Shown one piece after another: positions 51,272-60,217 of a DNA stretch of 64,000 nt. The stretch is from Halococcus sediminicola (GTDB lineage: Archaea > Halobacteriota > Halobacteria > Halobacteriales > Halococcaceae): positions 124,001-188,000 of the forward strand of contig NZ_BBMP01000005.1 in assembly GCF_000755245.1 (NCBI RefSeq), in the 5' to 3' direction. The notes beneath the pieces are model-generated. The model was not told the DNA's origin. It did no database searches and saw nothing but the letters and a program-made list of their open reading frames with translations. Within the stretch, counting starts at the first letter, position 1, and each line of letters opens with the position of its first letter. A program made the position numbers and the translations under genes.

Positions 51272-52918
51272 TCAGAAGTCTGCCAAACGGCGCTGACTTT
51301 GCTCATCAATTGACTGTCCGTCTTCTACGCTCTTGTTTTCGGCTTCATTGCTCATGTGTCGGCGACGGTCTTGGGAAAGCGACGCGCGGCGACGGGTCTC
51401 GGGATCATCAAGTGCCGCGCGAGCCTGGTCAGCGAACTGGCTGAACTGCTCGCGAGCTATAGTTGCCTCACGTTCAAAGTCAACAATTGGATAGGGGTAG
51501 TCAGCATCTGATACATTGCCAATTGTGACGCCGCACTCGTGCTGGACGTGAATCGGCGCTCGCTCGGAGCGAGCGAGGAACTCCTCGGGAAGATCGCGAA
51601 GTTCGGGAACGTACTCGCGGATAAACTCGCCAGTGGGATCGTTCTCGCGAGCTTGTTTCCACGGATTGTAGATCCGATTCGGGTGGCAGCCAACAAGGCC
51701 ACATTGCATCTGCCACTGAGCGTAGTTGATCGCTGGATCTGCGTCGATCAGATGGTAGTACATGAAATCTGCACCGATGCGCCACCATTGTTTCAAGATG
51801 TAGCCGAAAAACGAGGCGACCATCGCCCGCATTCGGAAGTTCAGCCAGCCGGTTTCAGTGAGGGCGCGCATCGATGCATCGACCATCGGAAATCCAGTCT
51901 GTCCCTCCTTCCACGCGGTGATGAGTTCCGAATCACGCTCGTCGCTATCCGCATAGAGTCCCCGGAGTACAGGGTTGACGGCTTCTTTTGTGAGTGTGGG
52001 GTTGTCAGCAAGCTTCTGGCGGAAATGGCGGTTCCAGTACAATCGCGATTCGAAGAGGTCACGGGCGCGCTCGGCTCCGCCACGTTCGATGCCCGCCTGA
52101 TAGATCTGCCGAACCGAGAGCACGCCGAATCGGAGATACGGCGAGAGCCGTGAGGTTCGTTGTTCGGCTTCGGCTGGTGGTGAAATCCCACCGGGGTACT
52201 GATCCATGGTTTTCGCACGAGTGAACCAATCGAGACGACGGTGGGCCGCGCGATGGCTACCACGAGGGACGTCTCGTTTTGCAGAGCTGATATCGTGTTG
52301 GGCTTCGATCTCGTCAATAGTGACATCGCTTGTGCAAGCATCCGCTTTGGAAACGAGGAGATCTGAATCAGGCGACGAATGACATTCGCTACTCAGATAT
52401 GTCTCACACTGCTCAGCCCATCTTTCGCGCGAGTCGATTCCTCGCTTTTGGGCATCGAAGACGATTGCTCCCTCCGGAACCGCCTCGGTTTTGATGTTGC
52501 CGTCTCGCTGGTTTTCGGCCCGAACCAAATCAGTGATCCGTGCTTCGAACTCATCGTCACGCCGGGCACCGTAGCGGGCAGTCGGATGGCGGGTGTGGCA
52601 GAGATACATCCTCTCGGCATTCGAGTCACTGAGAAGAGTAGCAAGCCGCTCAGCAGGGGCGCCATATAGAAACGCGAGCTCCGATCCACGTTCACGGTAC
52701 TGCTCGCGAAGGCTGGAGAGACATTCGTGAAGAAATGCGATCCGTCCGTCACAGGCGAGCGAATCCGTACCGTAGAACTGAGGGTCGAAGACGAAGACGG
52801 GTTGGACTGTCGCCTCTTCATCGCGGGCGCGTGCAGCGGCTCGGTTGAGTGCTGGATTGTCTTCGACCCGGAGGTCCGTCCGGTGCCAAACAACGATTGT
52901 CTCGTCGCTGGTAGTCAC
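51272..52918 (-). CDS. phr: DNA photolyase (cryptochrome/photolyase family)
   Basis: A 548-residue photolyase. N-terminal alpha/beta domain with VVWHRTDLRVEDNPALNRAA; FAD-binding helical domain with RLSPYLRFGVLSVRQIYQAG, MVDASMRALTETGWLNFRMR, and DADPAINYAQWQMQCGLVGC. The Trp residues of the electron-transfer chain are plausible (QWWRIGADFMYYH). It repairs UV-made cyclobutane dimers using blue light. The last 45 residues are an unconserved charged tail. The start overlaps the SWIM gene by four bases, and the SWIM gene follows the RadA paralogue by 18 bases, giving one repair operon. Confidence 0.93.
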   Translation of the reverse strand: MTTSDETIVVWHRTDLRVEDNPALNRAAARARDEEATVQPVFVFDPQFYGTDSLACDGRIAFLHECLSSLREQYRERGSELAFLYGAPAERLATLLSDSNAERMYLCHTRHPTARYGARRDDEFEARITDLVRAENQRDGNIKTEAVPEGAIVFDAQKRGIDSRERWAEQCETYLSSECHSSPDSDLLVSKADACTSDVTIDEIEAQHDISSAKRDVPRGSHRAAHRRLDWFTRAKTMDQYPGGISPPAEAEQRTSRLSPYLRFGVLSVRQIYQAGIERGGAERARDLFESRLYWNRHFRQKLADNPTLTKEAVNPVLRGLYADSDERDSELITAWKEGQTGFPMVDASMRALTETGWLNFRMRAMVASFFGYILKQWWRIGADFMYYHLIDADPAINYAQWQMQCGLVGCHPNRIYNPWKQARENDPTGEFIREYVPELRDLPEEFLARSERAPIHVQHECGVTIGNVSDADYPYPIVDFEREATIAREQFSQFADQARAALDDPETRRRASLSQDRRRHMSNEAENKSVEDGQSIDEQSQRRLADF

Positions 52919-53319
52919 GGTGAGGGAGATTTACTCTCTTTGAATCGGTTGAGATCGCGCTGGAGGCTGACGAGTTCGGCGCGCTGGGCTGCGAGATTAG
53001 CGATGTGTTCATCAAGCTTACCGAGGGCCTCCTGAACCTCCTCATCGAGCGAGTCGAGGTCACGGCTGCCGGCTTCGATGCGGGCGCGGCGAATGTGCTT
53101 GCAATCCGCTTCCCGATACATGAAGTCCGGACACGTACAGGAGGGCGTTCGGATATCGACGAGATACTCGATTCCCTCTTCACTGTAGACTTGGTAGATA
53201 TCCGGGCCGTATTCGATGACAGTCAGCCGTTCGGTGAGTGCCCGGCGGTCGCGCTTGTCGATTGCGTGTTTGAACGGTTGCGTTGCGAGCGCTTCGTCGT
53301 ACGATGTGGATGTACTCAT
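52915..53319 (-). CDS. SWIM zinc-finger protein
   Basis: A 134-residue protein. The SWIM motif is SCTCPDFMYREADCKHIRRA: C-x-C, 11-12 residues, C-x-H, then Ala. The region before it (YGPDIYQVYSEEGIEYLVDI) is the beta part of SWIM domains; the C-terminal third is a likely coiled coil (EEVQEALGKLDEHIANLAAQ). Set between radA paralogue and photolyase with tight spacing. In eukaryotes the SWIM protein SWS1/Shu2 pairs with RAD51 paralogues, so a recombination accessory role is a fair inference. Confidence 0.85.
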   Translation of the reverse strand: MSTSTSYDEALATQPFKHAIDKRDRRALTERLTVIEYGPDIYQVYSEEGIEYLVDIRTPSCTCPDFMYREADCKHIRRARIEAGSRDLDSLDEEVQEALGKLDEHIANLAAQRAELVSLQRDLNRFKESKSPSP

Positions 53320-53337
53320 GAATCTAGCTCCAGGTGG

Positions 53338-54372
53338 TCATTCAGGCATCAGTCCCTCAGTCTCGACCCGCATCACCGCCTCGCCGTCAGGGAGGCTCGG
53401 AGCGTCGACGAGTCGAACGATACGTTTCGTGCCCTTCGAGTTCTTGAGATACAGGCGAACGGTCGACTTGTGGCCGAGGATATTTCCACCGATGGGCTTG
53501 GTGGGATCGCCGAAGTACGAATCGGGGTTGCTCTGGACCTGATTCGTCACCAGTACTGCGGTATTGTAGAGGTCGGCCAACCGCGAGAGGTCGTGGAGAT
53601 GGCGGTTGAGCTTCTGCTGGCGCTGGGCGAGCTCGCCACGGCCGACGTACTCCGCGCGAAAGTGGGCGGTCAGCGAATCGACGCAGACCGCCTGCACTGG
53701 CCACTCCGAACCCTCGTACTCGGCAGCGATGTCTTGGGCCTTCTCGGCGAGGAGCATCTGATGGTTCGAGTTGAACGCTTTAGCCACGTGAATCCGCTCG
53801 AGGACGGATTCGAGCAGCGCATCCATCGCTGCCTCGTCGGTCGGCCCACCGTCGATGGCTCGCTGGTTCATCGTCGCGGCGAGCACCTCATCGGGGAGCC
53901 CACGAACCATCTGCCCGATGCGTTCGGGACGGAAGCAGTCCTCGGTATCGATGAACACTGCGCGTCCCTCAAGTCCACCGTGCTCGGTCGGGAGTTGGAC
54001 ATTTACTGCGAGTTGGTGGGTTATTTGGGATTTGCCGACCCCGAATTCGCCGTAGACTTCGGTGATCGACTGCGTTTCGACACCACCGCCAAGAAGTTCA
54101 TCAACTTTGTCGACCCGCCAGCCGAGCTTACCGATCTCGTTACGGCGGCTGAGAACGTCCGTTCCGCTTTCGAATCCACCAATGTCAGCTTCATCACGAG
54201 CGGCGGTAATGATGTCCGCTGCAGTGCTTTCGCCGATGTCAGCTGTGTTCGAAAGCTCACCGGGACTAGCGACCGCGATGCCCTGATAGGAGTCGAAGCC
54301 CGAATCGATGAGTTTGTCAGCGGTCGCTGGCCCAACCCCCGGGAGGCTCTCGAAGTCTATGGTTGCTGCCAT
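53338..54372 (-). CDS. RadA recombinase paralogue
   Basis: A 344-residue RecA/Rad51-fold protein. The N-terminal helix-hairpin-helix domain is [20 protein letters not shown]; Walker A is [14 protein letters not shown]; Walker B lies in [16 protein letters not shown] loops include [14 protein letters not shown]. It is close to canonical haloarchaeal RadA in length and layout, with substitutions throughout (for instance FGVGKS where RadA has FGAGKS), so it is likely an accessory copy rather than the main recombinase. It heads the radA-SWIM-phr operon. Confidence 0.9.
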   Translation of the reverse strand: MAATIDFESLPGVGPATADKLIDSGFDSYQGIAVASPGELSNTADIGESTAADIITAARDEADIGGFESGTDVLSRRNEIGKLGWRVDKVDELLGGGVETQSITEVYGEFGVGKSQITHQLAVNVQLPTEHGGLEGRAVFIDTEDCFRPERIGQMVRGLPDEVLAATMNQRAIDGGPTDEAAMDALLESVLERIHVAKAFNSNHQMLLAEKAQDIAAEYEGSEWPVQAVCVDSLTAHFRAEYVGRGELAQRQQKLNRHLHDLSRLADLYNTAVLVTNQVQSNPDSYFGDPTKPIGGNILGHKSTVRLYLKNSKGTKRIVRLVDAPSLPDGEAVMRVETEGLMPE

Positions 54373-54638
54373 ACATTAGAGAACGGCCTCTTGAGGGATA
54401 AGTCGGCGTTAACAGCATTGTGAAAGTGGAGCCGCTCCCATTGAAACAGCCGAAATCGCGGAGCAGTAGCTTTGAGTCGGATGTCAGGAATACATTCACT
54501 CGACTTGCACCCGTCGAATCCTACCGTGGTGAGATATGATTCAAGATCGGCGGGCGTGTGGGCTCGTACGTCCATAGTTTCCTCGGCGACAGCTGTGTCA
54601 CCGGTCTCATAGCAATCTCCGTTCAGCGCGGATACCAC
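54357..54638 (-). pseudogene. Possible 3' remnant of a methyltransferase-like gene
   Basis: A 93-codon frame with the segment EETMDVRAHTPADLESYLTT and VGFDGCKSSECIPDIRLKAT, which recalls the C-terminal part of a class I methyltransferase (acidic helix then 'GF'). The last 20 codons run into the start of the RadA paralogue gene and are unlikely to be coding. The upstream side stops at the left end of the TnpB element. Weak call. Confidence 0.25.
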
Positions 54639-54692
54639 GCCGTTTACGGCGTGGAGGAGCGCGCAATTCTTCGCAACCGCTACACGGTGACG

Positions 54693-54827
54693 TTACTGCT
54701 CGCCGGAATCCAACCGCTTCGCGCCTTCGAGCATCATTCCCTTCCATGTGTAGCCGCGCTCGTCTTTCAGCGCCGCGAGCTGTTCGTGCTGTTCGTCGCT
54801 TAGGGTGAATCGGACTTCTTTCCCCAT
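54693..54827 (-). CDS. 44-residue helical protein divergent from tnpB
   Basis: From ATG 54827: MGKEVRFTLSDEQHEQLAAL, then KDERGYTWKGMMLEGAKRLD and SGEQ. Strand-helix-helix order resembles a ribbon-helix-helix protein, similar in style to the short gene before the other tnpB at 10025. Read away from tnpB; the two starts are about 60 bases apart and may share control. Confidence 0.55.
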   Translation of the reverse strand: MGKEVRFTLSDEQHEQLAALKDERGYTWKGMMLEGAKRLDSGEQ

Positions 54828-54885
54828 GCATTGTGTTATCCGTGAGTCCTATGTGTGTTGCGGTCGTATCCGGTACTGTCGGAGA

Positions 54886-56123
54886 ATGACCGCCACAGCC
54901 ACCAAGACCCTCGAAGCCACGCTCGTCACACCCACCACGGGCAAAGAGCGCGGGCTTCAGCGAACAGTGGCGAACTACCGGCGAGCGCTCCGCAAATCGT
55001 TCGGCGCACGGGCGACCACGCAAGCAGCGGTCAACGACGTTGTGACGCCGTACACGCTCACTTCGTATGCGAAGGACGCGCTCAAGAGCTACGTCCCGAA
55101 GCTTCGGGACACCTACGGCGCGTCCGAACTCGCCGACGACCACCCCGTTCGGTTTACGAACCGCGGGTTCCGTCTCGACCACTCCGCCGACCGCGAAGCC
55201 GAGTTCTGCTGGTACGTTCCGCAGGCCGGTCGTGGCAACGGGTTCTGGATGCCGTTGCACATCAATCCCGAACAACGCGGTCTGTGGTTCGGTTTGCTTG
55301 ATGGCGACCTCTCCGCTGGCGAGTTCCGGCTTCAGGAACGCCGAACGCGGTGGGTTCTCCACGTCATCGTCGAGCGCGAGGTTCCCGAACCCGGCAAGAT
55401 GGACGAACCCACCCACGTCGGCTTCGACATCGGCGAATCCAAGCTCTTGGCGGGCTGTGCCTGCCGAGACGACGGTACTCCGGTTCGTCCGATGTTCGTT
55501 GACGGCGGTCGGGCGCGACACCTCCGCAAAGAGATGTACACCACGCTCAAGCGATTCAAGAGCGCGATGCCGCCGAGTGGCGCACCGACGAACGGTCCGA
55601 CCACTACCAGAACGCGCTCACCGACATCGTTGAGAAGGCATCCCGGCGGGCCGTCGAGTACGCCGAGTCCTTCGAGCACCCGGTTATCGCCCTCGAAGAC
55701 CTCTCGTACATCCGCGAACGGTTCGATTATGGCGCGTATATGAACCGACGGTTGCACTCATGGGCATTCGCCCGGCTTCAGGACCGGATCGAGGACAAAG
55801 CCCGCGAAGCCGGTATCGCCGTCGAGTTCGTCGCCCCGGCGTACACGAGCCAGACGTGCCACGCCTGCGGCCACATTGGCCGGCGGAGCGAGCAGGCGGA
55901 GTTCCGCTGTACGAACACCGACTGTTGGGTATCGGAGTACCAAGCGGATTTGAACGCGGCCAGCAACATCGCCAGTCGCGTTGACCCGTGGGGAGAGAGC
56001 CTGCCGTTGAAATCGGCGGGCGATGACTCGCCACAGGACGGGAGTGCCCTTGACAGCACCACAGCCCACCGAAAGACGAGCCGGACATCCCGGCAGATGA
56101 CGCTTTCGACCTTCGCGGGCTGA
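54886..56123 (+). pseudogene. tnpB: TnpB with one frameshift
   Basis: The first frame starts MTATATKTLEATLVTPTTGK and contains the first RuvC-like Asp in VGFDIGESKLLAG. Near 55566 the frame must move by one base to continue as DAAEWRTDERSDHYQNALTD, then VIALEDLSYIRERF (catalytic Glu), the zinc finger CHACGHIGR..CTNTDC and YQADLNAASN (last Asp), ending at 56123. All catalytic residues are present, so a single missing base inactivates it. Total about 412 residues if repaired. It is a different subgroup from the tnpB at 8786. Confidence 0.8.
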
Positions 56124-56196
56124 AACCTCTCCGGGAGACCGGATTCCCACCGTGTGGGATTCCCCGACCTTCAGGCCGGGGGAGGATGTCAAAACG

Positions 56197-56556
56197 ATGG
56201 AAGACGTGCTCGAGGAGATCGTCGGCGAGATACTGGTCGGTGACGAGGAACACCCAATCGAGTTCGTCAGCGACGATACCGTCCTAGTGAATGGCTCGGT
56301 CAACATCCACGAAGTCAACGAGGCTCTCGGCATCGTATTGCCGGAGGGCGAAGAGTTCGAGACTATCGCGGGGTTCATGTTCAACCGTGCGGGCCGTCTC
56401 ATCGAGCAAGGCGAGACGTTTGACTATGAGAACGTGGCGCTGCGGGCCGAGCAGGTCGAAGACACTCGTATCCAGAAAGTTCAGGTGAGCGTCGATCGCA
56501 CTACCACCGAACTGGTCGAAGAGGAATCACTGACCAGTGAGGATGAATCCGATTGA
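56197..56556 (+). pseudogene. C-terminal part of a CorC/HlyC (CNNM)-family protein
   Basis: Reads TMEDVLEEIVGEILVGDEEH, then VNGSVNIHEVNEALGIVLPE and GFMFNRAGRLIEQGETFDYE before an acidic tail. TMEDVLEEIVGEI is the last CBS-domain helix and the rest is the transporter-associated CorC_HlyC domain of hemolysin-family membrane proteins. The membrane domain and first CBS domain are missing: the TnpB element ends four bases upstream. The other half is not found on the far side of the element, so flanking DNA was also lost. An ATG is present and a short peptide could still be made. Confidence 0.75.
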
Positions 56557-56750
56557 CGGGCAGCGTTTCAGCGGCTGTGTCGTGTGGGCATTGTTTTCGG
56601 TAACTCTGTTCTGTCGTTGAGACTCGGTCGATCAGTTCACGGAGACGTGCGACCGTGCAATCAGTTGTTCACACTTCTACAGTTGGAAGCTATTCCCATC
56701 GAGAAACGGGTGAAAACCATTAGGGAGTCGGAAACCCACCCCTACCTACG

Positions 56751-57620
56751 ATGTATGAGAATATCCTGCTCCCGTTCGACGATAGCGAGGGCGCAGCGGA
56801 GGTACTCCATCACGCCAGCGAGATCGCCCACTGGGCCAACGCGACTATCCACGTGCTTTACGTCGCCGACATAAAGCGTGACAGTGTTACGGTGGTCGAG
56901 GGCCATACTGTCGATGCCCTGGTGCAGGAGGGTGAGGACATCGTCGACGAGGCCGCGAAAACACTAGAGACGCTCGGAGTTTCGTACGAGACGGATGTCG
57001 TCCAAGGTAATCCCGCCCCGACGGTCGTCGACTACGCCCAGCGATACGACCAAGATTTGATCGTGATGCCAACCCACGGCCGTGAAGGGATTTCACGATA
57101 CCTCATCGGAAGCGTTTCGGAGAAGGTCGTTCGTCTCTCGTCAACTCCCGTGCTCACAGTCCGCATGCAACCCGATGAACAATTGACGTTCCCCTATGAG
57201 AGCATCCTCCTCCCAACTGATGGGAGTACTGCGGCGACGCACGCCGCGAAGTATCTTACCCGGCTTGCGGCAGCCCTAGATGCAACTGTGCATGTGCTGT
57301 CCGTCGTCGAAGACTCCACGTTCGGGCCGGACGTCCGGTCGGCGGATTTCGGGAAAGAAACCAAACAAGCCGCAGCCGACGCCGTAGAGACCGTCGTCTC
57401 TGAGGCCGAAACGTGTGGGGTGGCCAATACCGTCCGTCATATCGAACACGGGTCGCCCGTCGAGGAAATTCTCGACAGTATCGAATCGAACGACATACAC
57501 GCCGTTGGAATGGGAACGACAGGAAAGCGTGGCACGGATCGTATTTTGCTCGGTAGTGTGGCTGAAAAGACTGTTCGCTCGGCACCAGTTCCCGTCATAA
57601 CTGTCACCCAGCCAGAGTAA
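56751..57620 (+). CDS. Tandem universal stress protein (two UspA domains)
   Basis: A 289-residue protein made of two UspA domains. Domain 1 starts MYENILLPFDDSEGAAEVLH and ends with IVMPTHGREGISRYLIGSVS; domain 2 starts YESILLPTDGSTAATHAAKY and ends with GMGTTGKRGTDRILLGSVAE. Both keep the ATP-binding G-2x-G-9x-G-(S/T) loop. Such proteins respond to stress in haloarchaea; the exact role is unknown. A start codon follows a TATA-poor leader; no partner gene. Confidence 0.92.
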   Translation: MYENILLPFDDSEGAAEVLHHASEIAHWANATIHVLYVADIKRDSVTVVEGHTVDALVQEGEDIVDEAAKTLETLGVSYETDVVQGNPAPTVVDYAQRYDQDLIVMPTHGREGISRYLIGSVSEKVVRLSSTPVLTVRMQPDEQLTFPYESILLPTDGSTAATHAAKYLTRLAAALDATVHVLSVVEDSTFGPDVRSADFGKETKQAAADAVETVVSEAETCGVANTVRHIEHGSPVEEILDSIESNDIHAVGMGTTGKRGTDRILLGSVAEKTVRSAPVPVITVTQPE

Positions 57621-57796
57621 CCCTGACGGTCGACCAAACCAATCATGTCATGAGTACCTGGTGACCAAGCGCCTCGGAGAGTCCAAGAAGCCATCAGATA
57701 TTCAATGGGGCGAGGCGTCCGGCCGATAATTGGGTAAGACCGACAGCAAACTCATCTGGCGTGAGCGATTGCGTTGACGAGCGTGCGTTGCCCAAG

Positions 57797-57979
57797 TCAG
57801 AGCAGTGCTTCGGCCAACACGTACGGCGAGCACTGACCCGGCTTGTCGCCGAGTGTTGCCGTCGCCCGACGGACGAACTTGCGACGCTCGTCGGTGTCGA
57901 GGGCGGTGAAGCCCTTCGGCTCGGCGTGGTAATATATGACACGCGGTAGCACGCCGTAAGAACTGCCCTCGATAACCAA
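57797..57979 (-). CDS. Possible small hypothetical protein
   Basis: A 60-codon frame MVIEGSSYGVLPRVIYYHAE, GFTALDTDERRKFVRRATAT, LGDKPGQCSPYVLAEALL. Composition is coding-like and acidic-basic balanced, but no family is recognised. It lies in a 400-base stretch between the stress protein and the small membrane protein. Confidence 0.33.
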   Translation of the reverse strand: MVIEGSSYGVLPRVIYYHAEPKGFTALDTDERRKFVRRATATLGDKPGQCSPYVLAEALL

Positions 57980-58015
57980 GGTTTCGAGACTGATACCACC
58001 TCAATACCTTCTTGG

Positions 58016-58183
58016 ATGGATTCGCGAACGTCATTAACCTTCGAGGCAATGGGCCTGCTGTGCGTCGTCGCGACAGGAATCCTCGACTGGATACTGTCCA
58101 ATCTATTTCTTTTAGGTGGCGGTGTCTTCTCCGTTGTCTTCTCTATCGCGACGCTGGTCGCACAGCACAACTACAAGTCATGA
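58016..58183 (+). CDS. 55-residue membrane protein
   Basis: From ATG 58016: MDSRTSLTFEAMGLLCVVAT, then GILDWILSNLFLLGGGVFSV and VFSIATLVAQHNYKS. Two hydrophobic helices with a short charged loop (DW) and a basic end. Too short for routine annotation. The other long frame over this stretch has poor composition, which favours this one. Function unknown. Confidence 0.45.
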   Translation: MDSRTSLTFEAMGLLCVVATGILDWILSNLFLLGGGVFSVVFSIATLVAQHNYKS

Positions 58184-58230
58184 TTCTGGTCTGTAGCTGA
58201 AATGTTGTTACTTGCCTTACTTTTTGTCGC

Positions 58231-58285
58231 TCACTCGGTGCGAGGTGTGTCCAGTAGATAGCTGCTCACTCGGTACGAGGTGTGA
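58231..58285 (+). repeat. Two origin-recognition-like boxes at the 3' end of orc1
   Basis: TCACTCGGTGCGAGGTGTGT at 58231-58250 and TCACTCGGTACGAGGTGTGA at 58266-58285, 35 bases apart. The second includes the stop codon of the orc1 gene. They match the boxes at 59513-59808. Confidence 0.75.
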
Positions 58286-59477
58286 GCTCAGAGGAGTCCT
58301 CAAGAGCCTCCAGGACGACTTCCGGCTCGGTGATGAGTGTGTGTTCGAGATAAGCTCCCTCGTAATCTCCCCCTCCTGTATGGTTCGCTTCCAAGAGGCC
58401 GAGAAATGCTTGCTCTTTCAGAAGTCGATAAACACGGTCCTGTGAGATTGTATCCATTCCCTCCCGATCTATGAGACGCTGATAGAAGTCGTAAATCGCT
58501 GAAGTTCGAAAGGCTGTGCTGTTCTGACTTTTAGTAAGTAGCGCCAGTGCTTGGAGGATGTATTTCACATGAGGTGGAGAACCACTGATGAGCTGTTTCA
58601 CTCGGTTGACCTCAGCTCTCGTCAATGCTGCGTCGATATGAGATTCGGTTACTGTCGATGCTGTCTCCTTTTCTGCGAGCCGTCCAGCTTCGTAGAGCAT
58701 GTCGACTGCTTTTCGTGCATCTCCATGCTCTCGTCCGGCGAGAGCTGCAGTTTTTGGTATCACGCCATCTTCTAAAACACCGCTCTGGAATGCTGCACGA
58801 CGACTGTCTAGAATTGCCCGAAGTTGCTCTGGGTCATAAGGGTTGAAGATGAGTTCGTTGTCCTGCAGACTCGAGTGAATCCGCTCGTCGAGTCGCTCTT
58901 TGTACTCAACTTTGTTGCTGATACAAATTACACCAATATGGCAGTCTGCTTTCCCGCTTTCTTTGGCTCGAGAGAGACTACGAAGGAGCTCATCATCGTC
59001 TAGCTTATCAATTTCATCGAGAATAGCGACAAACGCGTCCACCTTGTACTCATTGAGGATTTCCCAAGCAATGTCTCGATAGGTAGCTGCTCCGATCCCT
59101 TTTCGCGGGACATCTCGATCTGCCTCGACGTTTTGTCCAAGCTGGTATGTCAATTCTCGACTTGCTTGTGTCTCGGTTGTGTAATCAGAGCAATCTATGT
59201 AGGCGTGTCGGAGGACAACTCCGTTTTCTTCTGCTTTTCGCTGAGCTTCCCGTGTTGTGCACCGTGATACGAGTGATTTACCAGTTCCTGTTTTTCCATA
59301 TATAATCACTGAATCAGGAGGCCCTCCGCGAGTTCCTGGACCGAGAGCTTGTCCCATCTCAGTGACTTCGCTATCTCGTCCTACGACTCGATCCAGTCCA
59401 GGTACATGCCCTACCCGAAGAAGCTCGCGGCGGTTGAAGATATCTCCTCCACCAAAGATGTCGTCAGTGTCAACCAT
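58266..59477 (-). CDS. orc1: Orc1/Cdc6 replication initiator B
   Basis: About 403 residues starting MVDTDDIFGGGDIFNRRELL. Walker A VIIYGKTGTGKSLVSR, Walker B DAFVAILDEIDKLDDD, sensor 1 IGVICISNKVEYKERLD, sensor 2 GDARKAVDMLYEAGRLA, then the C-terminal winged helix. The frame is open to 59540, but the codons before 59477 encode VTRCEV from an origin box, so the later ATG is the better start. Boxes of the same sequence flank the gene on both sides. It is the initiator of origin B. Confidence 0.93.
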   Translation of the reverse strand: MVDTDDIFGGGDIFNRRELLRVGHVPGLDRVVGRDSEVTEMGQALGPGTRGGPPDSVIIYGKTGTGKSLVSRCTTREAQRKAEENGVVLRHAYIDCSDYTTETQASRELTYQLGQNVEADRDVPRKGIGAATYRDIAWEILNEYKVDAFVAILDEIDKLDDDELLRSLSRAKESGKADCHIGVICISNKVEYKERLDERIHSSLQDNELIFNPYDPEQLRAILDSRRAAFQSGVLEDGVIPKTAALAGREHGDARKAVDMLYEAGRLAEKETASTVTESHIDAALTRAEVNRVKQLISGSPPHVKYILQALALLTKSQNSTAFRTSAIYDFYQRLIDREGMDTISQDRVYRLLKEQAFLGLLEANHTGGGDYEGAYLEHTLITEPEVVLEALEDSSELTPRTE

Positions 59478-59512
59478 ACGCACTCCCTCTATTCCCAGCC
59501 AGTTAAGCATAG

Positions 59513-59808
59513 CGACCTCGCACCGAGTGACCTTCAACAATCACACTTGTGAGGCTCTAATGGTTCTTATTTTCTACCTTTATATACTACTACTGCGAGA
59601 GACACACACCTCGCACCGAGTGAGAATCATACTATGTAGAGCCATGGATTTCTAATTCCCAATATAAATCTTTGTATAGGGGTAAAATTGTAGCGAAACT
59701 CTGTCGCTAGAAGGTTTGTATTCTCTTTCCATCCGAAACCACTCTTCTCTTTATACGGTCGGATCTACACGGACTCATCTGAGGCAACTCACTCGGTGCG
59801 AGGTGTGT
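59513..59808. other. Candidate replication origin B with inverted boxes
   Basis: Boxes lie at 59513-59530 and 59604-59623 on the minus strand (ACACACCTCGCACCGAGTGA) and 59789-59808 on the plus strand (TCACTCGGTGCGAGGTGTGT). The last two face apart across 165 AT-rich bases, including AATATAAATC and TTTATACGG. This is the usual origin layout: orc1, box, AT-rich unwinding region, inverted box. Confidence 0.85.
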
Positions 59809-59822
59809 CTGTGTGGCTTCGA

Positions 59823-60008
59823 TCAAAACCAAGAATCCCTCAGATTGGTCAGGTACCCCGATCCGTCCCGCTCGCGCTTGAGTACTTCCATTGAGCGCGA
59901 GACTTCCTGTTTCCGTGATTCAAGTTTGAGCCCCAGTGGGATTTCACAGTTAGTCAATTCATTGAGTGGCCGTGAGACTACAGCGAACACGAGCTCAATA
60001 CTCTTCAT
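59823..60008 (-). CDS. Possible small basic protein near origin B
   Basis: A 61-codon frame: MKSIELVFAVVSRPLNELTN, then GLKLESRKQEVSRSMEVLKR and DGSGYLTNLRDSWF. Helical in the middle. It lies between the outer origin box and the large replicon-type gene. No family recognised; may be chance. Confidence 0.28.
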   Translation of the reverse strand: MKSIELVFAVVSRPLNELTNCEIPLGLKLESRKQEVSRSMEVLKRERDGSGYLTNLRDSWF

Positions 60009-60217
60009 TATCTATTTTTGAATATTTGAGGATAAAAATGGGGAGATCATTTGCCGCTCACAGCACCTTATGTACGCAACTCCCTTTTCAAATGGGTCGA
60101 TTGTTACACAAGGTATGGCACCAAGTTGGGAGACTGTGCACGGCGATCATTGGTATTTGTATTCTCAAAAGTGCTCGTGCGTCTTTCAGGTCAGTCCTAC
60201 CATTGAGGCCCGAAGCG

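Larger units (their letters stand above)
54620..56192 (+). mobile_element. IS1341-type TnpB element that truncates a CorC/HlyC-type gene
   Basis: The right end is GGGGGAGGATGTCAA ending at 56192, the same closing motif as at 23370 and 30762. It follows a stem CCCCGACC-TTCA-GGCCGGGG. Near the left end is a perfect hairpin CCACGCCGTTTACGGCGTGG at about 54640-54659. The left boundary is approximate. Past the right end, in-frame coding for the end of another gene begins at once. Confidence 0.7.

Noticed and set aside
53005-54423. A 472-codon open frame on the plus strand
   Set aside because: It lies opposite the RadA paralogue and the SWIM gene. High-GC codon bias makes long antisense frames; the minus-strand proteins have clear motifs and this one has none.
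54607-55521. A 304-codon open frame on the minus strand
   Set aside because: Antisense to the TnpB gene; no motif, and composition fits a shadow.
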